From Xestospongia bergquistia (lineage: Eukaryota; Porifera; Demospongiae; Haplosclerida; Petrosiidae), in NCBI GenBank assembly GCA_963965975.1, contig OZ014415.1, positions 1,865,001-1,929,000 of the forward strand: 64,000 nucleotides of DNA, written 5' to 3'. Below the pieces are notes generated by a model. That model saw nothing but the letters and a program-made list of their open reading frames with translations. It was not told the DNA's origin and did no database searches. Shown here in pieces: positions 1-11,077 of the stretch (positions within the stretch are counted from its first letter, which is position 1; each line of letters opens with the position of its first letter). A program made the position numbers and the translations under genes.

Positions 1-3000
1 TGAAGGTATGTAACTAATATCTTGTATTTAGTTTGCCATAATATTGTTATATGTAGCAAAGCATGTCATGTATGACTGTATTTAAGACTTGACGTGATAA
101 TAACATAATTTGAAACTTTTTCCTATTTATTTCATATAGCCAAAGATATTACTGGACTAATATACAAAGTGGCATTTAAAACAAATAATGAAACAGAGTG
201 TTTTGTAATCACTTATATAGATGATGATATTTATGAACTTCAGGAAGGTCTACGTTTGACTATTAATACTAGTCATTCTGGTCTTTTTGTGGGTGCACCA
301 TCATCAACTATCTTGTTAATAACAGATTGTAAGCAATAAGTATGTGTCTTTGTCAAAATAATCTTGCCATGTCTTAAGTTTGTTACCAATTTAATATTGT
401 TTAATTTTTATAACATATATATTTAAAGTAATCATTAATATTGTAATGTATTTGGTAATACAATATCATCTACAAGTATTTATCTTGTCTACAAAGTAAT
501 TTATGTTGCTTTTTAAATCAACAAAATTGAAATAATAATAATATTATAGATAAATCTACTTTGAATAAAGCTAAGCTAGTTGATATACGAGTCATAATAT
601 ATATATTCTTGCTTATGACTCTCTTTTTCTTTCTTAGCACTTTCTGCCAGATTCGAATTCAATAACTATGCAGGCAATGAAAGTCAAAATTTGTCTATTT
701 GTATTCTATTGTCACATATACCAGCTAAGACTGTTATAATTCCATTGTCAACAATGAATTCAGCACCAGGTTTAGATTCAGCAGAAGGTATGTTTTTAAA
801 TTGTACATATATAGAATGTATGTGTTCTTGTTATTTTATATTTATAGAGAATGATTATAGTGGTGTACCAACTAATGTCAGTTTTACTGCACAATCAAAA
901 CAAACTTGTTTTAATGTTCAGTTGACAGACGACAATGTCCATGAATTTACTGAAGGGTTTAATATAAATTTAAAGCTGAATGGAACTGATATAGCTACAG
1001 GAACATTTCCAACTACAACTGTCAAGATTCTTGACAATGACAGTATGTTATAAAGACAGACAGTACATAATATAACAATTTAAAACTTTAATGTCTAGAT
1101 TTAAATTCTTTTGTTTTCTTGTCTACAGGACTCACAATAATATCACAAAATGTAGTTGTACCTGAGACACATGGTCATGCCAGAGTCTGTGCTAGACTAA
1201 CTGGAACTACAATGACATTATTACCTCTTTCTATCACATTTAATCCTAGAGTACTAACAATGCATAGGAATTCTCCTCTTAGTTCAAGCAGTAAGTGAAC
1301 TAAACTTAATGCATTTTTACTCTTTCTTTTCCTCTCTTATCTTCTTTGTTTTCACTAGACAATGACTTTAACCAAACACTGCAAACAGTTATATTAAATC
1401 CAGGAGAAAACAAAGTGTGTGTAAGCATTAGCATCATTCAAGATAACTTACAAGAATCAAATGAAACTTTCTGTGTTGATTTAAGTTCTAACGATTCTGC
1501 TGTACAATTTCAACCAAACACTTGTCAGAGTATGGTGACAATTGTAGATGAAATTAGTAAGCCAACTATTTCCATAGTAGTAATTATTACATTGTCTTAT
1601 CAATAGGATGAGTCAATTATTATTTTACAGATAATTAGAATAATTGTTAAGATGTATTTAGTAATACATGTCATCTTTAAGCATTGATCCTATTATATTT
1701 AATTAATAATTGCTTGTTAATTCAATTAAATTCAAGTAAGCTTTAAGTAAACCTAATAGTAACATATCATTATTGATAATAGTGGTGAGTTTAGCCTTAT
1801 TTTAAGTCACAGTTAACTAATTTAACAGTTTTACAACATTCTTTTGATTCATTTTAACTTTTCTTTCATGTAGCACCACCTATTGTACAACCAGTTTTAA
1901 ATGAAGTCACTGGATTTTATAATGAATCTATAACTATTGGATTTACCATCACTAATGATTACCCAAAAGTGAAAATCAACAAAATTAAATGGCTATTCAA
2001 GTCATTAGGTTCTAATGTGTTCAAATTCATTATTAATCCTACTTCACATGATCATCTTTCTCTAACTATACGTAATGTTCAGTTGAGTGATAGAGGTATG
2101 TACAAGATGTCTGCAGAAAATGAAGCTGGCTCTGATGCAGCAACAGTCACGGTGAATGTGTTTGGTAAGTCTTGATTTTATTAAAATTATATCTTCTCAT
2201 ACAATGTTTATAGTTAAGGCTGCTTTACAAAACAATACAGGAGGATCTGTAACAAAAGAAAGAGGACAAAATGTGAAGTTCAACTGTACTGCTGATGGTG
2301 TTCCACAACCTAATATTGTATGGATGAAAAATGGCCGATTTTTATTGAAGACAAACAGAGTAGACATTACTTCATCAGAATCTAATGGTTTCTGTTTGCA
2401 CTCTATTCTTGGTGTATTACGACGTACAAGTATTCTAACAATTACAGATTTAAATAGAAAGGATAATGGCAGTTATTCATGCCGAGCAAGCACTGTTAAT
2501 GAAGGTGATAATGGAGTAATATTGATGACACCATTTTCATTACAAGTAATAGAGCGTAAGTGATTTTCTGTGATTAAATTTTTATCTAAGGATATTGTTT
2601 TAGGACCACCAACCAATTATTGTTTGAGCTTTCCATGTGGTGGACATGGTATGTGTCATAGTTTTAAAAGTGGATATGTATGTGATTGTTATAATGGGTA
2701 CTCAGGTATCAATTGTGATCAAGGTTTGTGACTTTAGTAAAGAAGTGCTTTGATTTTTCATTATAGTTGTTATGGTTTTTGTATCACCACAAATTGCACA
2801 ATCTCCTAAAAATACTTCTGTAAATCTCCACTCCACTACTAACCTTACATGCAAAGCTACTGGTTCTCCTATTCCTAAAATATTATGGTATAAAGATGAT
2901 GTGTTAATTGTCAATGACAAAACTGATGTCTCTGTCTTGCTGTTTCCTGAATTGGAATTGACTGATCGAGGATTTTATCACTGTGAAGCTAAAAGTTTAA

Positions 3001-6000
3001 TCAATGGAAATCATGCCTCTGTGATGTCTTCAAGAGTGCTATTAAATATTGCAGGTACTTTTGTGTATATTTCACATTATGATTATTGCAAGTTAGATAT
3101 TGTTCAATATGAAGCCAAGATTCAGCTGTCAGATGATTTTTATGAATCAAGTAATCAAACTGTGTCTGAGAAAGTGTCTAATCTTGTTCAAATGGTGCTG
3201 TTTAATTGTTATGATATGTTTTAGTTGTGGTATTTTGTTTTAGAGTAATAATTATCTCTCAGGTAGCAGCTTAACCAATATATCTAATACTTCAATTTTC
3301 ACCTTTCAAATTCTTAATACATTAAAGTGAATAATAAGTTACAACTATTTACATTTATTTCTCTTGGTATTTAGTTACACTGCAAGACTCTATACTATTC
3401 CTATTGTTATTACTATTCTAACAAAAAATGGAGCTACTAATCAACTGAAGAAAGGTTTACAACAACATATGTATAAACTTGGCGAACAGTTTGGTGTCAA
3501 TATTTCAATTGTTGAAGTTAATAGATTTGGTAAGATAATAATTCAATTAGAATTTGTTAATTTTGTCTCAACTTACAAGATGGCTGTCCTCCTACTAAAA
3601 CAGTTATACCATCACACTCTGGTAGACAAGATCTTAATATCACTATTTATTGGCCAGAATCCAATATTGGAGAACTAGCCATACTTAACTGTCCTTGTGG
3701 TAGCTCAGTAGAAGAAGGATTATTGCTTCAAGCCACTCGATACTGTGGAGGAGACTTTATCAGTCGTGCTAAGTGGGCTGAAGAAAATGTAGCAGCTTGT
3801 GATTTTAGTGACTTAGCTCGAGAAATATGCTGGCTAAAAAGTGTATGTTTGTTAATATTAAATATTACACATGCATGCATATTATTTTTAAAATTCTGTA
3901 TATAGCTCCCAGTAGCAGAAAAAATGGTGCAACTTGAGAAGCTTACACATGATAGTAATGCATTAGGTTCTACTGAAGTAGCTGGTAGTGTGAGTGTACT
4001 GTTGACTGCTATTGAAGATGTATCACAGAATCTTACAGTAAGTAGTTGTTGTATCATATAATCCATGCACTTTCTATTATTTTTATAGTTAACTACAATA
4101 TTTTTGGAAATAGTTGACAACATTTTAGATGTCAGCAAAAACGTGTTACAAGAAAGTCAAGAAAAGTTCAACACATCCGCAAAGTTAGATTGATACTTTA
4201 CGAAAATCAATGAAATAAGAGATTATAGGATTTTGGAAGCTATAGAGTTAGTTGTTGAGAAGCTACCTATAACCAATTTGTCTGAACCTGTCGTTGTTGC
4301 CCAGAAATCATTTGCTTTATCTGTGCAAGAAGTGAAAGTGGAAGAATTTAAACGTTTGGGGCTAACATTTATTGTTGATTTTGGAGACCTATCATTTACA
4401 AATCAAAGTCTTAATCCCAATGACTTGACATTTGGGACAGCAAGTCAACAATCGACTACAGCTATCAGTCTACCAAATAACTTATTAAGTGGTATTCCAA
4501 CCACGATTAATAGCACTAGAATAACTCATTCAGTTTTTATAACTGACTCTTTATTTTTAAGGAGAAGTCAGAACTTCCTGGAGGTTGGAAGTCTCATCTT
4601 ATCAGCTTCTGTTGTAGGGAGAAAGGCTATAACAGGACTTGATCCTCCTGTAAATCTCAGATTTTTAATCAATCCAGTAGGTGGTACTGTAATTTCCAAT
4701 TAAATTATTACTTCATAGAATTCAAATGGTTCATTTCCTCAATGTACATTCTGGAGTCAGTCATTGGATTGTAAGTTCGATATCACATATATATTATGTG
4801 CCATAATGTATGAAATTCAAATTAAGTAGATAATTAGAAAATGATACCAGCTATTTGATCATAAAATTTTTGCAGAAAATATTCAGAATTATTTTCCATA
4901 TATATAGATGGATATGGAGATTGGTCAAGTGATGGGTGTCATGTAACCAGTAGTAATAGTACAGAGGTGATATGTGAATGTAATCATCTCACTAGCTTTG
5001 CTATATTATTAGTAAGGGATGTAATAAAAGTATATAACGAAAAAGATTGTTGACATTTTTTAGGATGTGTCTCCTAATGTTCAACCAACTGAGACAACAG
5101 GGCTGACTCTCTTTTTAGATTCTATGACTTATATTGGTGTTGTTGTCTCTCTTTTTTGTCTAATTATTACTGTTACCTCCTATCTTTCTGTCCAGTAAGA
5201 ATTATTTAAGTCTCAAACATTTACTTCTATTTTTACTGGTTGCAGGAAACTACGTTCTTCTGACCATGGTCAACTACTTCTAAATTTGTGCTTTGCTTTG
5301 ATGGGTCTGTATATCACATTCATCATTGCCATTCACAGCCGAGATGTTCCAGGTCTCTGTGCTGTTGTGGGTGCCATGTTGCAGTATTTCTTTCTTGTAA
5401 CATTTATGGTAATGGCTGCTGAAGCTATCAATTTGTATGTGAATTTAGTAATTGTTCTTGGTGGGAAAATTCAACATTTTGTTTTGAAAGCTACTGTTTT
5501 ATCATGGGGTTAGTGCATTCAATATGATAGGAGAGCTATATAGTAATACAATCTCTTATTATTATGTTTAGTTACTCCATTTTTTATTGTGTTGTTCTGT
5601 TTTGCTCCAAATTACAAAAACTACTTGAGTGATCATTTGTAAGTAAATTAATATGAGTGTTGATGATGTATATAGTGTTGACACACATTATATTTTTGCA
5701 GTTGTCGAGCTTTTAATGTCCCATACTATATTGGTATGGTAGTCCCATTTCTCATCATCTATTTGTTCAATTGGGTCCTCTTCAGTATCATTATTATCTC
5801 ACTTGTCCGAAAAAACATCTTTTCCACTGTGAGACCCAAAAAGGACAATAATATATCATTCTTTTATCAACAACTCTTTATTGCAATAATATTGTCTGTT
5901 TTGTTTGGTCTGGGATGGGGAATTGGACTGTTAGCCACTCAAGATATTCATACCAATAAGACAGTACGAGACATGTTTGCTGCATTATTTGTAATCATCA

Positions 6001-6863
6001 CTGCCTTCCATGGTCTATTTATTTTCATCATGCAATGTCTACGTTCAATAGATGTGAGAAATAGTTGGAAAAAATGTTTTTTTGGTATGACAGGAAAACA
6101 CGTCAGTGAATTTTCTTCATCAACACTTCCTCGTAAGCATCAACAACAAATTCAAGCCAAGGAGAAGTCTGGAAGAACAAATAAGTTAGCGGATATTACT
6201 AAAGAGTCAAGCATTTTTGGTCATAAAGATTTGACATCAGAAAAACATTCGATTGATAAGGACAAAGAGATTGAAAATCAATTTGAAGAAGAAAAGATCG
6301 ATCCTCCTATTGTAATAGCTATGACAAATATTAACACAGAGGAAGAAATTAATGTAAATGAAGTACTTGCTGAGACATCTCTTACTAAAGAGATGTCTCT
6401 TACTAAAGAGTCAAGCATTTTTGGTCATAAAGATTTGACATCAGAAAAACATTCGATTGATAAGGACAAAGAGATTGAAAATCAATTTGAAGAAGAAAAG
6501 ATCGATCCTCCTATTGTAATAGCTATGGCAAATATTAACACAGAGGAAGAAATTAATGTAAATGAAGTACTTGCTGAGACATCTCTTACTAAAGAGATGT
6601 CTCTTACTAAAGAGTCAAGCATTTTTGGTCATAAAGATTTGACATCAGAAAAACATTCGATTGATAAGGACAAAGAGATTGAAAATCAATTTGAAGAAGA
6701 AAAGATCGATCCTCCTATTGTAATAGCTATGGCAAATATTAACACAGAGGAAGAAATTAATGTAAATGAAGTACTTGCTGAGACATCTCTTGCTAAATCG
6801 TTGTCTGATGAAGCAAAACGAAGTCAACATGATGAAGAAACTGTAGCAACTAATACTGACTAG
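1..6863 (+). CDS. Adhesion G-protein-coupled receptor, 5' end outside window
   Basis: Multi-exon receptor; the first exon is cut by the window edge (only bases 1-5 remain). Exons I could join: 1-5, 140-328, 638-787, 848-1042, 1129-1290, 1359-1556, 1874-2164, 2214-2555, 2604-2723, 2767-3054, 3375-3529, 3580-3842, 3906-4037, 4089-4183, 4229-4676, 4719-4770, 4908-5011, 5064-5194, 5246-5508, 5572-5638, 5702-6863. Phases agree everywhere except between 3054 (phase 1) and 3375 (needs phase 2), so an exon or alternative donor in 3055-3374 is missing from the model. Domain order: Calx-beta repeats, Ig, Ig, EGF, Ig, HRM-like, GAIN, GPS, 7TM, long acidic tail. Known role of the family: the extracellular part binds matrix or cells, is autocleaved at the GPS and signals through G proteins at the plasma membrane. 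The ligand is not predictable. A polyadenylation signal AATAAA lies at 6979-6984. Confidence 0.88.
140..1556 (+). other. Calx-beta repeats of the adhesion GPCR
   Basis: Three Calx-beta modules, each split over two exons: a second half at 140-328, a pair at 638-787 plus 848-1042, and a pair at 1129-1290 plus 1359-1556. Each second half has the acidic hallmark of the family, for example YIDDDIYE (140-328), LTDDNVHE (848-1042) and IQDNLQESNETF (1359-1556), and ends near a VTI/KILDND-type strand. Calx-beta domains bind calcium and are common in adhesion proteins, including sponge aggregation factors. The third pair is strikingly like the first Calx-beta pair of the VWA receptor at 11222-11667. 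Confidence 0.85.
1874..3054 (+). other. Ig-Ig-EGF-Ig segment of the adhesion GPCR
   Basis: Exon 1874-2164 encodes an I-set-like fold with the late-strand signature LSDRGMYKMSAENEAG, but the usual second cysteine is replaced (YKM rather than YxC) and no first cysteine is seen. Exon 2214-2555 is a canonical Ig domain (FNCTADG ... DNGSYSCRAS). Exon 2604-2723 is one EGF domain with six cysteines in the normal order (YC, PC, MC, VCDC, NC). Exon 2767-3054 is a third Ig (LTCKATG ... DRGFYHCEAKS). Every exon is phase 1-1, so each is a movable cassette. Confidence 0.85.
3580..5011 (+). other. HRM-like, GAIN and GPS region of the adhesion GPCR
   Basis: Exon 3580-3842 has cysteine and tryptophan spacing like the hormone-receptor motif (ILNCPCGSS ... 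ATRYCGG ... AKWAEENVAAC). Exons 3906-4676 form the GAIN domain (long helices, then beta-rich sequence). Exons 4719-4770 and 4908-5011 encode the GPS: QCTFWS, then GDWSSDGC, then CECNHLTSFAILL. The HL/T autoproteolysis site is present, with codons CAT CTC ACT at 4984-4992, so self-cleavage is expected. The 45-bp intron 4184-4228 is needed to avoid a TGA and is among the shortest in the window. Confidence 0.82.
5064..6100 (+). other. Seven-transmembrane domain of the adhesion GPCR
   Basis: Seven hydrophobic segments can be followed through exons 5064-5194, 5246-5508, 5572-5638 and the start of 5702-6863: TM1 (YIGVVVSLFCLIITV), TM2 (LLLNLCFALMGLYITF), TM3 (LQYFFLVTFMVMAAEAINLY), TM4 (PFFIVLFCFAP), TM5 (MVVPFLIIYLFNWVLF), TM6 (FIAIILSVLFGLGWGIGLL) and TM7 (FVIITAFHGLFIFIM). 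The WGIGLL-type TM6 and the AFHGLFIF TM7 are typical of class B2 adhesion receptors. Confidence 0.88.
6201..6797 (+). repeat. 204-bp in-frame tandem repeat in the GPCR tail
   Basis: Three nearly identical copies start at AAAGAGTCAAGC at 6201, 6405 and 6609. The 204-bp period is 68 codons, so the frame is kept. Each copy encodes KESSIFGHKDLTSEKHSID, then an acidic and charged stretch and a hydrophobic DPPIVIAM core. The only clear amino-acid difference is MTN against MAN; the third copy is slightly shortened at its end. Near identity suggests recent expansion or ongoing homogenisation. Confidence 0.93.
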
Positions 6864-7221
6864 TGGCCATATTGTATATTTGAAGATCATTAATAGATTA
6901 GCTTGTGTAAATTAGCTTTAATTTGTTTTAACTTAGTTAGAAATACTTATGTAATATACGTTTGTTTTGAATACTAGAAATAAATTTGATTAGTGAATGT
7001 CTTTACTTACAACTGATTAGTAATAAATTTACTAGTTCATTGTCAACATTAATTTCATTATTTATCAGACAATGTAACAATATTATATATTTGAGCAGAT
7101 TTCAGGACTTGGTCAGTTTAAGTTGTTGACAATATACTTACCATCATCAACAAATAAATAAAAAAAATTATTTAGACTGATTAATTGCCTTGAATATAAT
7201 TCCTCCATACAGCTAATATGC

Positions 7222-7510
7222 TAGGTTAATTGGTTAGTAATACAGGTTGTTTTGTTACACAATGTTAGAAAACTCTAATTTGAAGCATATTATAAGAACA
7301 TTTAATATTACAGCTATGACAATAGCTATATGAACACTAACATCAGATGTTTCAGTTACAGTTGTATGATCATGTGGATATAAAGAAAACTACTATGAAC
7401 TTACATTATTGTTTTTGTTATACATGACATTCTAAGTAATGACCTTACATTAGTTATAATGGACCTTGATAATACAACAATACTGTTATATATAGTGTTA
7501 CTATTACTTG
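7222..7510. repeat. Dispersed block, copy 1 (related to 10553-10870)
   Basis: It shares ordered matches with 10553-10870: GGTTAATTGGTTAGTA, ACAGGTTGTTT, TTTGAAGCATATTA, TCAGATG/ACAGATG with TTATATGAT, and a final GATAATACAACAATACT. It has no recognisable gene immediately downstream, so it may be the remnant of a duplicated promoter or gene. Confidence 0.65.
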
Positions 7511-9325
7511 TATAGCAAGTGGGCCATAGTCTTTAATATGTCACTCTTAACATTCGAGATAGTTCTAGTACAGCACATAGTCAGTTATCAATATTATCAT
7601 TACATGATATCTACTATTAGGGTCTTGTGATTATACTGGACTTAATCAAATATAGTCATACCTCAAGCACAAACCTCAATATCACTTAATATCACAATAT
7701 ATTATTCTACTGCTATTGCTACAAAGACCAAAGAGATGGCAGAAGCTATGGAATTGTTCAAAGACGTTTTCTCAAGTATTTACAATTACTTCAACCAATC
7801 AGAGACTAAGTGGCTCCCGATGATCTATATACAATAAAATCCTACAGTCTCGTCAGTAAATTATGTCATATGCCCACTTGATGGAGGGCTCTATTTGGAT
7901 TCTTGATTTAAATTTCGATCTGTACTTGGCCTTTTCATTTCAGCACAAGTTTCGTCTGTCGTACCGTCTTAATTAATTAATAACTTCTGTCTTAGCTAGT
8001 AAAGTGGACTCTCATTTATAGAGGAATTAAGAAAGAAGAAGAAGGTAAGAGAAAGTTCTATTGACTGCAGTTGTGATTGTTCAGTGGTCATTATTTGCCT
8101 CCCTATAAATATCTCATAAAGACTTGCTGATATAAAGTTAATATGTATTAAATTGATTATATTAAAATTAAGGAAACAATGCATAATTCAGCAAGTGACA
8201 ATATAAGGCAATTAGAATCCCAGTCAGAGATGTAAATAGATTAGCAAAGTTAAACAGCCTTTTAAAAATATGTATATACCAACAATGTTACTTCTGTATT
8301 ATGATGTTGTCTCAATAATATGACCTGTAGACATTTGTTAACAGGCAATACTATGTTAAAATTATACAGCAAACATAGCTATGTTAATAAAATGATGCTG
8401 AAATTTGAGAATATTTTATAATTTTGGCTAAATTATAGTAAACTTTATACTGAAATAATTACAATGGAAACAATGGAACAATAGAAAACCAGGATTTTAT
8501 TGAGATTAAAAATCATGGTGATCAAAATGAGTACATGCCATTGTTAAAATAGATTGGTTGTTTTAATTTAGGACTAGTCACTTATCACACATCCATTAAA
8601 ATACATTGATAAGATAACAATATACGCTGTTATGATTAATAGAACTCTATAGTTTGTTTACTTAAACAAATGAATTCCAAAAAAGGACATAGGTGTAGTA
8701 TAGTAGCATGTTCTTAGTGACAGCGCCCTTGTGATTTACACAATTAGATTGTGTAGCTATTGATTGCAATATCCAAAGCACAAGACTGACATCCAATATT
8801 TATTATTAGAATTGCAACATCAATCAAGCTGTCTAGATTCTAGAACCTTGTTTATTATTAAAGTATAGAGTTCAGTGTGAATGAAGGGCAATAAACTGAT
8901 CTTGTTTTGAGAAAGTAATCACTAGAAAGTTATAGAGAATAACTATATGTAACATTATATAAAAGTTAATCATAGCCATCTAGCTTATGAGACAATATCA
9001 GTTGAATGCTCCAGATCCAAGTATACCAGCTGCATTATTTACAAACTATTAGTACAGGTTATTTTCAACTGCTGGGAAACTACTTTTAATATGACCAACA
9101 TTTCTACAAGCTCACAAAAGCTAGTACATTTATCTGGATTCACCTGTAGAACAGTTAATAACAGTATATAATACTATATTCAATAATACAACATTGTTTT
9201 ACAGTATTTATATTGGTGGCTAATCAAATTATATTAAGTTGATATGAAAGTTAATATCAAACATGAGATATAATAATGATTTTTTCTGTACTATCATATA
9301 TATAATTATATATATATATATTGCT

Positions 9326-9586
9326 TACTGTAAAAACTGATTGGTTAATTTAACCAATATAGCTTTTATAGTTTAGGGTTGAAGTGAAATATAAATCCAT
9401 AACAATAAGCATCTTTATTTTTCTAAGTATTAAATAAATCGTTATTAGTTCCAACCATTACCTACATAAACAGTCAATTTCATAATACATTAGTAATCAA
9501 AACAGTGTTAAGTTTACTTTTTGCAGCAAAAACATCTTCCTACAAACAACCTGTATTAGTTAAATCAACCTATTTGTGGTACAGTG
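9326..9586. mobile_element. Diverged MITE/foldback copy (CACTGTAAAAA family)
   Basis: The left end ACTGTAAAAACTGATTGGTT and the right end (TTAGTTAAATCAACC ... ACAGTG) are inverted relatives of each other and match the ends of the better preserved element at 27012-27252. The middle also shares CATTAGTAAT and ACAGT blocks. The left terminus has decayed, so no clean TA duplication is seen. It is non-coding. A further left-end-like fragment occurs near 25500-25550. Confidence 0.55.
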
Positions 9587-10101
9587 TACACATGTATATG
9601 GTTAACTTCCTGTTCTTGTGTATTAGACGAAGACAGTGACAATTAAGTTATCATTTAAGTTATTACAATACAAACTAGTTCATTTAGCTTAATGATGATT
9701 ACAATAGTAATAGTATATTATGTACTATTAAAATTTCATTGTCTACATAACTGTCGTTAGTTAGAACATTATATAACAAGAACAATAATAATATAAGAAA
9801 CTTTCAGCAATGAATTCTGTGATGTTTAATAATTATGTATTATGGTCATAACTGTAATGTTATTAGTGCTGTTTAACTAACTCTTCCACATCTACCTTTA
9901 AGTAAATACTCCATTATACATAAAATAAGCTACCAGTATATAATATCTTTAAAACATTAGTGTGCATGCATATTGTCTGATAAATAGAGAATTTAATTGT
10001 TTCATACAGCTATATGAAACTATAGTCTGTTTGTTCGACACCTTTAAAATCATAAGTAATGCGTTCACACATTTAATATAGTTAATTTTTTTTACTACGT
10101 A

Positions 10102-10547
10102 CATTCGCGTTCACCTTGGTTGTACATAACGCATACCAAAGATCATAAATTAAATACTTGTTGTATATCACATGAAAATAAAAGCCCACGTGTCCGCGTG
10201 TATAGAGTTGATTTTCTTTTCTTGTGAGAATAAATTTATTAACTACAGTAGTATAGTAGTTTTACTTATATCTATATGATTAAAGTTTTACAGTTAGAAT
10301 GAATTTCTGATTCAAACGGCAGCCATTTTATTGATTAACGAATTCACGAGATCGCATTCCTCGTAGTCAATGGCATCTCCCATACTTTGCTTATGGAAAG
10401 TACAACAAATCTTGTTCTTGTGGGTCCTATTATATAAAAATGACGTCAAAAGAACCGGATGATAGTCAGAAGACGACATGACTTTGAAATTTTGAAATCT
10501 GACGAATAATAAGGAAGTTATAACGAAGTGCCAGGTGAACGCGAATG
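10102..10547. mobile_element. Non-coding element with CATTCGCGTTCACCT inverted ends
   Basis: CATTCGCGTTCACCT at 10102 is the exact reverse complement of AGGTGAACGCGAATG ending at 10547, a 15-bp perfect inverted repeat about 446 bp apart. The interior has more CG dinucleotides than its surroundings and no ORF. This fits a MITE-like element. I could not identify a target-site duplication, so a chance or regulatory inverted repeat is not excluded. Confidence 0.45.
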
Positions 10548-10552
10548 GACCT

Positions 10553-10870
10553 TTAGGTTAATTGGTTAGTATAAACTTTAATACAGGTTGTTTGTGATAC
10601 ATTAAATACAGTTATGTTCAAAATAAACTTAACTGATTTGAAGCATATTACAGAGCAATTACTATTAGATCTGTGACACTAGCTAGTAACACCATAAGTT
10701 ACAGATGTTAGTTATATGATTGTGGGGATAATAAAACAAACAAAATCAAACTACTATTGTCTTATATTATTATTGTTTCTGTCTATTATAGTTACGATAT
10801 TCTAACTAATGACCTCACATCAGTGATAAAGGACTTTGATAATACAACAATACTACTACTGTTATGATAA
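10553..10870. repeat. Dispersed block, copy 2, upstream of the VWA receptor
   Basis: Copy 2 of the block at 7222-7510. It ends about 200 bp before the VWA-receptor start codon and may contain its promoter. The two copies differ by many small indels, so the duplication is not recent. Confidence 0.6.
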
Positions 10871-11077
10871 TTGGTCCTATTAGCTATAACATAGTACTAT
10901 ACATAGAAGTAGTGTTTTATTTAGTCAGTGATATAATATATGCAAGAATATTAACATGATATCATTTAATAAACACGTGTACTGAAATAAATAAACAATA
11001 TAGCACTAACCAAAATGGCAGTAAGTCCTTACATACCTTATAACAATATATATCTGTCCTTAGTAACTCCAGTCATC

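Larger units (their letters stand above)
6864..11077. other. Intergenic region between the GPCR and the VWA receptor
   Basis: I see no convincing coding exon. The region holds the GPCR 3' UTR and AATAAA (6979-6984), a block at 7222-7510 that resembles 10553-10870, a short (TA)n run near 9302-9320, a MITE copy (about 9326-9586), and an inverted-repeat element (10102-10547) directly upstream of the putative VWA-receptor promoter block. Confidence 0.6.

Noticed and set aside
3728..4138. Reverse-strand open frame across GPCR exons
   Set aside because: It crosses introns and the HRM/GAIN exons on the opposite strand; no start context or family match.
6645..6890. Reverse-strand open frame opposite the GPCR tail repeats
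   Set aside because: It is the complement of a well-supported coding repeat and shows no domain or splice context of its own.
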